This document shows, piece by piece, positions 45,132 to 53,700 of a DNA stretch of 64,000 nucleotides; position 1 is the first letter of the stretch, and each line of letters opens with the position of its first letter. Position numbers and translations under genes: made by a program. The notes below the pieces were generated by a model that was given only the letters and a program-made list of their open reading frames with translations, had not been told where the DNA came from and ran no database searches. Source of the stretch: Labilibaculum sp. DW002 (lineage in GTDB: Bacteria; Bacteroidota; Bacteroidia; Bacteroidales; Marinifilaceae); NCBI RefSeq assembly GCF_029029525.1, contig NZ_JAKJSC010000001.1:930001-994000 (forward strand). Reading direction: 5' to 3'.

Positions 45132-46772
45132 TTATGGATTTAAACCTGTATTGTATTGACTAACAGTAGCAGTGTTTCCATTTCCATATTGAGTAACAGT
45201 AGAACTGTGACCATAACCCATTTGATAAACATCTACGCTATTATTACTACCAACTTGCAGTGTAGTTGAGTAATTGTTTTCACCAATTTGCTGAGTAAGA
45301 GCAACATTGTTTTCACCAAATGCTTGAACTGAAGTAGCGAAATTATCATCACCAGTTTGAAGTATTAAAGCTGAACTATTTACAACATCGTATTGTCCGA
45401 TACCTGCAACATTACCGTTACCATATTGTCCAATACCTGCATATGTAAATGCTGTTCCGAATTGCTCAATGTAAGCTAAGTTTTCATTACCAATTTGAGC
45501 CACTTGAGCTGTACTTCCATAATTGTACTCCTGGTAAATTTCAGCTTCGTTATATTTTCCGTCTTGTCCAATATAAGCATTGGTAAAAGCACCTGCTACT
45601 TGCGTAATCTTAGCATCATTACCTTTTCTATACTGCTCAATTTCTGCTGTATTAAACTCGCCACCCAATTGATCAACGTCAGCGCTGTTCCCGCGACCTT
45701 GCTGGTAAACATCAGCAGTATTCCAATAACCATCAATCTGATCAACTTCAGTGTAATTAGATTTTCCTCTTTGAGTAACTAAAGCCCAATTTAAAGATCC
45801 ATCAAGCTGATAAACAAATGCATCATTCATTTTTCCTCTTTGATCTACATCAATTAAATTACCAAAACCACCATCTTGAGTAGTCACTGCTAAATTACCT
45901 TTTCCTTGTTGAGCGATCAATGCTGTATTTAACCATCCACCATACTGTGTTGCATAAGCAGCATTTCCGTTACCTTTTTGAGATACAGAAATTCCGTTCA
46001 TCCAACCACCACCTTGGAAAGTAGAAGTAAAATTATTTTTACCTTTCTGACTAATTAAAGAAACATTTGATTCTCCACCCCACTGGTCAGCGTAAGCAGT
46101 ATTAAACATACCGTGCTGATCAATTTCAACAGAATTCATATATCCTAGCCACTGATCAACGAATGCACTATTCATAAAACCAACTTGATTAACAAGTGCG
46201 TAATTTGCGTAAGTATCCTCTTGCAATACATTTGCATAGTTACCTATACCCCATTGGCTGATAACAGCCTCATCATACATACCACCTAATTGAAGAACTT
46301 TAGCAGCATTAAACAATCCATGTTGGAATACATCAGCTGTTTCAGCATAACTAAACCACTGATCGATATCAGAAGTGTTGAAGAAACCTTTTTGAGTAAC
46401 GTAAGCTTCGTTATCTTCACCAAAAAATTGAGTTACATAAGAAGAGTTCATTCCAATTTGATCAACAACCGCAAGGTTATTCCATCCTAACTGAAGTGCT
46501 GTAGAGAAATTAGACATTACCTGAGTAGCAAAGTATCCATTTTTTTCACCTACTTGCTGAAGTAATGATACGTTGAAGACACCTAGTTGGTCAACTTCTG
46601 CTTCATTTAAAGTTCCATCTTGGTAAATGTCGTTAATGTTAAAAACGCCAACCTGTGTAACAAGAGCTGAATTATCAGTTCCCATTTGATTAACACTCGA
46701 TTGGTTAACTTGAGCGATAGAATACGCTCCTGTGAGTAATACTGTCAAAAAGACGAATAAAATCTTTTTCAT
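45132..46772 (-). CDS. Giant curlin-repeat protein (546 aa)
   Basis: A CsgA-type secreted amyloid subunit with a signal peptide (ending SIAQ). From residue 21 to the C-terminus there are roughly 47 strands of the Q-x4-N-x5 type (NQMGTDNSALVTQ, TQVGVFNINDIYQ, DQLGVFNVSLLQQ). Between residues 242 and 412 strands alternate between 11-residue basic units (QKGKNNFTSTF, QQGKGNLAVTT) and 12-residue GG-aromatic units (QGGGWMNGISVS, QYGGWLNTALIA), a 23-residue period. The last strands lack charges (VALTQQIGENNYS). It is the first of three curlin genes after csgG and has its own upstream region. Secretion by CsgG is inferred. Confidence 0.92.
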   Translation of the reverse strand: MKKILFVFLTVLLTGAYSIAQVNQSSVNQMGTDNSALVTQVGVFNINDIYQDGTLNEAEVDQLGVFNVSLLQQVGEKNGYFATQVMSNFSTALQLGWNNLAVVDQIGMNSSYVTQFFGEDNEAYVTQKGFFNTSDIDQWFSYAETADVFQHGLFNAAKVLQLGGMYDEAVISQWGIGNYANVLQEDTYANYALVNQVGFMNSAFVDQWLGYMNSVEIDQHGMFNTAYADQWGGESNVSLISQKGKNNFTSTFQGGGWMNGISVSQKGNGNAAYATQYGGWLNTALIAQQGKGNLAVTTQDGGFGNLIDVDQRGKMNDAFVYQLDGSLNWALVTQRGKSNYTEVDQIDGYWNTADVYQQGRGNSADVDQLGGEFNTAEIEQYRKGNDAKITQVAGAFTNAYIGQDGKYNEAEIYQEYNYGSTAQVAQIGNENLAYIEQFGTAFTYAGIGQYGNGNVAGIGQYDVVNSSALILQTGDDNFATSVQAFGENNVALTQQIGENNYSTTLQVGSNNSVDVYQMGYGHSSTVTQYGNGNTATVSQYNTGLNP

Positions 46773-47126
46773 GGTTCGGTTGTTTTAAAGGTTTAAAGTG
46801 AATAAATCAGGTTACCCTGATAAAAAAAATAAATTTGGTTTAAATGCATTTGATAACTTATGTTTCAAATACAAATTAAATGTAAAGAGTTCTATTGAAT
46901 ATATTATACCGAATTACATTAAACACATGTATTAAATGACAAACGCTTATAAATAATTGATCAAAATAAGCTATTCCTTTAAACACCTAAGGAAAAGTTA
47001 ATTAAAATTAAACAAGCTCGCCAAAACACCTAAAAACACTAGACTAAAAGAAACATTGAGACCTGATAAGAATAAATAAAAAATGGCCGGAATTACTTCC
47101 GGCCATGTTGATAAGTTGTTAATATT
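46773..47126. promoter_or_regulatory. Spacer between csgG and the curlin row
   Basis: This stretch holds the csgG terminator (47083-47102), the shared leader motif TTAAAGGTTTAAAGTGAAT (46785-46803), and a palindrome ATCAGG-TTAC-CCTGAT at 46807-46822. I searched for a sigma-54 type -24/-12 pair and a TTG/TAnnTTTG promoter without success. Confidence 0.45.
47083..47102 (-). terminator. Terminator of the csgEFG operon
   Basis: GGCCGGAA-TTAC-TTCCGGCC is a perfect hairpin, downstream of csgG on the minus strand and flanked by an A-run. Confidence 0.85.
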
Positions 47127-48590
47127 TTATTCAGTAGATATAGGTTTTTCTTTCTGTTTTTTTCGTATTTTTTCTTTTCTATTCTTTTTCTTCTTACTTG
47201 TATCCCAAATTTTATCAAAGTAGAAATTCAATCCAATTTTACCTTCCCAGAAATAATCATTATAATTTCCTTGTTTCAAACCATCAATTTTATCATTAAA
47301 AATGTAATGATTTATTATTGAGAGATTCAAACCCAATCGATCATTAAATAAAAACTCGACACCTGCCCCATACAACGCTTGAGTATAGATAGAATTGGAT
47401 AGATCGATAGTGTATGCCGATTTTTCCTGCTGAGAAAATACTCCTAATCCACCTTCTATATAAGGCGTCCAATCCTTATAAGGAAGCAAACGATACTTCG
47501 CGGTTACATCTAAGGAATTATAAGTTCTCTGGAAACTTTCAGTTGTAGCTAAATCTCCTCTACTAAAGTTAAGTCCAAACTGCAATGCTGATTGCGTATC
47601 GTATAATAAAGAAACACCTCCTGCTGCCTCCATTTCGGTATGACTGTAATCTCCCATGTAAAGCCATGAACCAGCATTAAATCCTAAGCCAAAATTACGA
47701 CGCCGTGGAGTAATTAATTGATCAAAGAAATCAGATCCTTGATTATCCTCTTTACTTTCTACATATGCGGTAACAACATCTGAATTCACATCCTCTGGAT
47801 TTTTCAGATCCCAAAGTCCCTCAATCACACCTTCAATAATTAAGGATTCAACAGCCTTCTCAATAGCTTCTTTAACTGCCATTTCAGATGGCTCATTGTA
47901 GGTAAAACCAACTTCTGCTTCCAATAATCGTTTAAATTTGACATATCTAAATACACTAGCATCTAATTTCTGAGAAAGAATCATCTTAGATGTATAGACA
48001 GTTTTTAAAATCCGACCATTACTTGTAGAAATAGCACGGAGATAAACCGTAACACGATCTTGTCTGTACTGCCCAGAAGCTCCTGCCCCAAAATATTTTA
48101 ATCCAGCTCCTCCTGTAAGCACATTTGCATCGTAACTAATAACACCTCCTTCGAGAACTAATCCTGCAAATAAAAGTGGTGGTAATAGTTGTGACTTTTC
48201 GCTTTGTCCTGCATAATTAGCTCGGCTCGATCGAATTATTTTTCTCTCATTAAGCAAATTGGATAAGCCTTCTCTTTCGATTGGAATAAACCAACCAGAT
48301 TCTTCGATTGCTTTTAAAAGTATGGAAGTAGTTCCTTGTGTTACCGCAGTAGACCAATTGGCTCCAGTAGCAGATGGTTTATATTGTCCTGTTTGATCTC
48401 TAAATTTATAAACTGCAGCAACCATTTTTTCTTTTGGCTCTGGCAAATTAACTAAGCTCTTTCTTGCAGGAGTTTCAGCACCAAGTTCTGCCCTTTGCTC
48501 CGAAAGAGGTTGATTAAAGTAAGGTACACAACCATTAATAAAAGGTAAAATTATAATAAGGCTATATAAATAGCGTAGACGTTTAAACAT
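47127..48590 (-). CDS. csgG: CsgG-type curli secretion channel fused to an outer-membrane barrel
   Basis: An outer-membrane lipoprotein (Cys21 in INGC) that forms the curli subunit export pore. The CsgG core (about 40-275) has VAAVYKFRDQTGQYK, STAVTQGTTSILLKAI, LLFAGLVLEGGVISYDANV and RVTVYLRAISTSNGRILKTV. It continues with about 170 residues resembling an OmpA/opacity-like eight-stranded barrel (NFGLGFNAGSWLYMGDY, LPYKDWTPYIEGGLGVFSQQ), then a Lys/Arg tail (KKKNRKEKIRKKQKEK). E. coli CsgG has 277 aa, this one 487. Last gene of csgE-csgF-csgG. Confidence 0.93.
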   Translation of the reverse strand: MFKRLRYLYSLIIILPFINGCVPYFNQPLSEQRAELGAETPARKSLVNLPEPKEKMVAAVYKFRDQTGQYKPSATGANWSTAVTQGTTSILLKAIEESGWFIPIEREGLSNLLNERKIIRSSRANYAGQSEKSQLLPPLLFAGLVLEGGVISYDANVLTGGAGLKYFGAGASGQYRQDRVTVYLRAISTSNGRILKTVYTSKMILSQKLDASVFRYVKFKRLLEAEVGFTYNEPSEMAVKEAIEKAVESLIIEGVIEGLWDLKNPEDVNSDVVTAYVESKEDNQGSDFFDQLITPRRRNFGLGFNAGSWLYMGDYSHTEMEAAGGVSLLYDTQSALQFGLNFSRGDLATTESFQRTYNSLDVTAKYRLLPYKDWTPYIEGGLGVFSQQEKSAYTIDLSNSIYTQALYGAGVEFLFNDRLGLNLSIINHYIFNDKIDGLKQGNYNDYFWEGKIGLNFYFDKIWDTSKKKKNRKEKIRKKQKEKPISTE

Positions 48591-48625
48591 ATAGAGAGAA
48601 TTAATAATAGATAAGATTCGATTAA

Positions 48626-49048
48626 CTAATAACTAGGAATGACGACGTTAGTGAAATTCCCGGTGGATATATCCTTAACGTTAACCGTGACCCCACTTCC
48701 ATCTTCAAAAATATCAACAGAATAATTCCCTAAGTTATACGAACCTGTTTCCAATTCATTATTATCTCCAAATATTGAATTAACTAGTTTACTTGATAAT
48801 TGATTCAATATTTGTCTATTCAAATTGGACTGAAAATCATCCAATGGATCTTGATTCAATGCATCATCAGAATTTGGGTCTTCAATTCTATTTTGCTGTG
48901 TTGCAGAATTCAACAACCAATTATAGTTATATGTATTTCCCCCAAAACTTGAATTTATAGGTGTATAAACAAAATCTTGAGCTATACCATCAACCGACAT
49001 TATCAAACTCAAGAAAAACATTACTAAGCTTACTTTTAATATATTCAT
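48626..49048 (-). CDS. csgF: CsgF-type curli assembly protein
   Basis: The 140-aa protein from the ATG at 49048 has a signal peptide ending IAQ, then DFVYTPINSSFGGNTYN, which corresponds to the CsgF N-terminus that lodges in the CsgG pore (NPxFGGN type). It ends in a beta-rich domain (SVDIFEDGSGVTVNVKDI). CsgF helps the channel and chaperones nucleation on the cell surface. It starts 16 bp after csgE. The longer frame from 49102 overlaps csgE and precedes the signal peptide, so it is rejected. Confidence 0.9.
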   Translation of the reverse strand: MNILKVSLVMFFLSLIMSVDGIAQDFVYTPINSSFGGNTYNYNWLLNSATQQNRIEDPNSDDALNQDPLDDFQSNLNRQILNQLSSKLVNSIFGDNNELETGSYNLGNYSVDIFEDGSGVTVNVKDISTGNFTNVVIPSY

Positions 49049-49064
49049 GGTTCTTATTTTAGGT

Positions 49065-49577
49065 TTAAAATATTCCTGACCCCTCCTGATCATCACCACC
49101 AAGCTGGGCTTTCATTTTTTCGTAGTTATTTAAATATTGAACAACTCGTTGGTTCGCATATTTTGTCATTTGCTCCAAGACATCATACCTTGGTTGAACT
49201 TTTTGCTTAAATACCAATGATTCATTTACGAGAACACTAATTTCTGTAGCTATACCAGGCATTACCATTTCTTTTATTGTAACGGTATAGTTCTTTACTT
49301 TCTCAGGAGCAATCCACACTGAGAAAAACATATCATAAAAATCTCGGCCTACCTTTGTCATGGTTTCATCCATAATTAATCCATCAATTTCCATATCGAA
49401 ATTTGGATCTTCAGCCATTTTGTTTTTTTCTATAATTTCATTTAATGTTTTCTTTAAAATTTTTAGTGTTCGAATTGAATCATTGACATTTTTTTTCTCC
49501 TGCCCTTTTGCATCAGAAATCGATGAAAAAAACATAAAAAAAAAGAATAAAGCCACCCATTTACAAAACAATCTCAT
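49065..49577 (-). CDS. csgE: CsgE-type periplasmic curli adaptor
   Basis: A 170-aa protein with a signal peptide (1-25), an Asp/Lys-rich linker of about 35 residues and the CsgE domain: EIDGLIMDETMTKVGRDFYD, FSVWIAP, TVTIKEMVMPGIATEISVLV and KVQPRYDVLEQMTKYANQRV. CsgE gates the CsgG pore and gives substrate specificity in the periplasm. It is the first gene of the csgE-csgF-csgG operon, so its promoter should lie in 49578-49753. Confidence 0.92.
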   Translation of the reverse strand: MRLFCKWVALFFFFMFFSSISDAKGQEKKNVNDSIRTLKILKKTLNEIIEKNKMAEDPNFDMEIDGLIMDETMTKVGRDFYDMFFSVWIAPEKVKNYTVTIKEMVMPGIATEISVLVNESLVFKQKVQPRYDVLEQMTKYANQRVVQYLNNYEKMKAQLGGDDQEGSGIF

Positions 49578-49753
49578 TTCTAGCTCAATAAAATCAATGA
49601 TTATTACAACATAAATATATCATTTCTAAATTAAATATCATAACAATAAAGTAGCCATTCGTGTACTCTTAAGGAATCTTAACTTTTGTTAACCTGTTAA
49701 TTTAAATTAAACCCCAAACATCCTTATTTACACACACTTCTATATCTCAACGG

Positions 49754-50773
49754 TTAAAATTTTGGACATTTAATTGCTCTAATCCTTCTTTTTCTTCTCA
49801 AAAAATGCGTTCCTGAGCAGGATGATTTTGCTTTTCCTAACAAATAACTTAAAGAAATTTCATGAGCACCTGAATTTGTCTTCACTAAATTTGAGATTAC
49901 GTAATCATAGGAATACCCTATCCTAAACCGATCCGTCTGAAATCCCAACAAAAGTATAAAAGCATCAAAATCAAAAGATAGATTATGCCTCATCCATCCG
50001 CCAAGCACCCAGTTATTTCGATAAAAATACATTCCATAGTTGATTTGCTCAAAATCTTGTTGCTTCTGATAAAGAACGTTAGGTGAAATCGTATAATTAC
50101 TTTTCATTAAACCTCTGGAATACCCAAGAGGAATACTTGCTCCAGCATGAATCGTATATTTACGAGGCAATATGGCAACGTTCTCATTTGATTTAAACGC
50201 TTCATTTGGCTCAGACATGTGATCAACGACACCTCCAAAGTACAAACTCTTGTAATTTACGATAAACCCAGTCGAAAAGTCCCAATAAGATTTACTCAAC
50301 TCATTAGGTTGTATTTCTCTAGTCGGATAAATTACACCATACAATGGATCTATCATATCGGAGAAAACAAATGATTCCCACTCCAATTTTCTTTGAATAT
50401 AGGTTGCTTTTAAACCAATATTAATTGATAAATTTCTATTGACATCTAGCGAATAAGAATATATCCCAGATGCCATTGTTGTTTTAATTGCTCCCTGTCC
50501 TTGATTATCTTGAAGAATTAAAACACCAAGACCTCCTCTCATGAAATCAACAAACTGATCATACGAAGCCGTATAAGTAACAAAAGGCCGATTGTTTTGT
50601 GGCCATTGATTTCGATAAGACATACTTAGTACGGGCACATATTCAGATCCAGCAAATGCAGGATTTAAATATAATCTATTCGCGTAAAACTGAGAAAACT
50701 CCACATCCTGCCCTTTAGCTAATGAAGCTAAAAACAAACAACAGATGATATGAATAAATCTCCATTTTATCAT
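49754..50773 (-). CDS. PorP/SprF family type IX secretion-associated outer-membrane protein
   Basis: A 339-aa outer-membrane barrel with signal peptide (ending LAKG) and the PorP/SprF opening QDVEFSQFYANRLYLNPAFAGS, seen here as VEFSQFYANRLYLNPAFAG, then MSYRNQWP. Such proteins pair with a large cell-surface protein that carries a type B C-terminal sorting domain and help its attachment. The gene starts one nucleotide after the stop of the 1590-aa gene, so they are co-translated. Its C-terminus is Arg/Lys-rich (FLRRKRRIRAIKCPKF). Confidence 0.93.
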   Translation of the reverse strand: MIKWRFIHIICCLFLASLAKGQDVEFSQFYANRLYLNPAFAGSEYVPVLSMSYRNQWPQNNRPFVTYTASYDQFVDFMRGGLGVLILQDNQGQGAIKTTMASGIYSYSLDVNRNLSINIGLKATYIQRKLEWESFVFSDMIDPLYGVIYPTREIQPNELSKSYWDFSTGFIVNYKSLYFGGVVDHMSEPNEAFKSNENVAILPRKYTIHAGASIPLGYSRGLMKSNYTISPNVLYQKQQDFEQINYGMYFYRNNWVLGGWMRHNLSFDFDAFILLLGFQTDRFRIGYSYDYVISNLVKTNSGAHEISLSYLLGKAKSSCSGTHFLRRKRRIRAIKCPKF

Positions 50774-50774
50774 G

Positions 50775-53700
50775 TTATCGAATTAAAGAAACATTGCCAT
50801 CTTGGCGTGCTTTACCATTTATAATTAAAACCCACACATAAACTCCTGTGCTAGCTATTTTTCCTTTGTAAGTTCCATCCCATCCCTGACCTAAATCTGT
50901 AAATTGATAAATTAACTCTCCCCAACGGTTGTATATAAACATCTCAACATCTTCACCAGTAATATCGCCGGTTATTGAAGGTCCAAATGTATCATTTACT
51001 CCATTTCCATCGGGAGTAAAAGCATTGGGCACAAAAATTCGATATCGGTCCATGTAAACCATTATGGAATCAGTTCCAACACAAGAGTTTAAATCAGTAT
51101 ACTCTAGCGCATATTTCCCTTCTTCTACAACAGTAAAAGTTGAAGCTGTTGATCCATCTTGCCATATGTACGTTCCAGGTAAAAACTTGATATCAATTGA
51201 TGGAGTTAAAATTTTTGTTTCAGTATAAAAAATTGTCGTATCCTGTCCTAAATCAAAAATAGGCTTCTCATTAATCGTAAAATCTACTATTGCTGCATTT
51301 GAACATCCATTTTCGATTTTAGCATAAACACTACTACTTGATAAAATGGTATGGTTTAAAGGATTTGCAATTGGTACTAACAAATCAACATCCTCGAACC
51401 AACTTACTGTAACTGATGGATCCGTAGAAACTTGATTATTCAAATTAGACAAATTGTAATTTTTCACTTCTCCTTCTCCAGATACATCTTCACACAATCC
51501 TAAACTTAAATCTATAGCTTCAGGAAGTGGGTTAAGAATAAAATTCAATCGCCCAGAATTTTCACATGCGTTCGCATTAACCGCCAACACATAATAGGAA
51601 CTCTGATTTGAAACAGTCACATTTAGCGGATCAGAAACAGGAATAATCAACTGATCATCTTCAAACCATTGAATGGCAGCATTTGGATCATTACTAACTT
51701 GCAAGTTATAGTCGGTTAAATTAACTCCCGTTGCAATTCCAGAACCGAAAGTATCTTCACAAAACATCTCATTCACCGTTGTAGTTTGCGGTAAAGCCAC
51801 AATATCAAATGATAATTCTGCAAAATTTTCACATGTTCCATCCCAAACACGGACATAAAAAATATCCCCATTTGAAACCAAAACATTTCCTGTGTTTATA
51901 ACTGGATTTGAATAAGCTGGATCGGAATACCAAATTAAAGAACCCGTTGTTAAGGTTGTAATATTAGGTTCATAAAAAGCTAAATCTTCCCCTTGGACTT
52001 GTAAAGTGTTAAATATGTCTTCACAAAGTGTAACCTGATAATTTTGAACATTAGGCAACGCATTAATTGTAAAGTCGACCTGCCCAACATTTGATTCTGT
52101 ACCGAAACTCACTCGAACATAAAAGCTATCACCATCAGACACTGTTGTACTCATTGGTGATGGCACAGCTAAGGTCAATCCCACATCAAAAAACCATTCC
52201 TTTAAAGTACCTGGATCATTATTAACTGCTGTCTCTAACTGCGAAAGATCATAACTTGCAATTGAACTACTTCCCATCACTTCTTCGCACAACTGAATTT
52301 GCAAGTTATTAGCTTCAGGTAAATTTCTCACATTAAAAGTTAAAGTTGCTTGATTCTGGCAATTCCCATCATCAATCATCGCATAAAATATTGAACCAGT
52401 TACAACACTAAGGTTTCCAGGTGTTACAACGGGTAATGTTGAAGCGATATCGGAATACCAAAAAATCGTAGCTCCTGCAGTACTACTAATTAAAGAATTA
52501 TATGCAAGTAAATTAATTCCTGTTGCAGTTCCTGTTCCAAAGCTATCTTCCCAAACATCCGTTGTTTGATCACTTGCATTCGGAAGTGAATTGACAGAGT
52601 ATTCTACTATTCCTACGTTTGTATTAATAGCATCGCTAACTGCTGCAAAAAATCGATCACTATCATTAACAATTACGTTTGTAGGATCTGGAACAGCATT
52701 AATAGGTAAACCATTAGGTTCTGTTGGCCAATCTGTAAACCAAGCGAAGGTATCTCCATTACCTTCATTTATCTGATTTTCCAATAAGGTTAAATCGATA
52801 TTAGCACTACCAGAACCTTCCGTATCTTCACATATTACAGGAAAAACATTACGTGCAATTGGCGTATTAACAACTGAAAAGTCTACTATTGCCACATTAA
52901 CACAGGAACCATTCGAAACTAAAACGTAATAAACATCACCATCAGTAACATCATGATTAGTTGGATCAGTAACCAAATTTGTTAAAGCTGCGTCCAAATA
53001 CCAATCAAGAGTATTAAATGCACCGCCTAGAATAGTATTATTGTAAAAAGTTAGATCAACTCCAAGTGATATCATTGAGCCTGGAACATCTTCAAATTCG
53101 ACAATGGATTGATTATTTGCAATAGGTAATGCATTTACGGTATAATCTACTATCGAACTATTGGTTTCGCCTCCACTTTGCACTAAGGTGTAAAATAATT
53201 GTCCGTTACTGACCGTTACATTAGAAGGGTTGACAACTGCATTTGTTAGTCCAGAATCATTATACCAATCGACCGTACTTGGTGTTCCTCCATTTACTGC
53301 TGCATTTAGTAATGACAAATCAACATTCGTAGCAGTTCCACTTCCAAATGTATCTTCACAAACTTCAATGGATAGATCATTGGCTATAGGTGACGATCGA
53401 ACTGTAAATTGAATACTACCTTGATTCAAGCATACCCCATTATCTATAAAACCATAAAAGATATCTTGGTCATTAACAAGCATATTTGTTGGATTGGCAA
53501 TTGGAATCGTAAAAGCTGCATCTTGATACCAAACAATATTATTAGCTCCCGCTACTTGCGTATTATAGGCAGTTAAATCGACTCCCGATGCACTACCGGA
53601 CCCAAAACTATCTTCCCACATTTGCACGGACACACTATTGCCCTCAGGCAAAGATTCAATCGTGTAATTTACTGTTGCAACACTAGTTTGAGTGCCTGTA

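Noticed and set aside
42947-46772. Regular tandem repeats that could be mistaken for a CRISPR array
   Set aside because: The repeats are in-frame coding strands of curlin proteins, vary at the nucleotide level, and lack spacers of constant length.
46773-47126. Sigma-54 control of the curlin genes
   Set aside because: No -24/-12 pair with the right spacing and no TATCCR-N4-CGGRTA site in this region.
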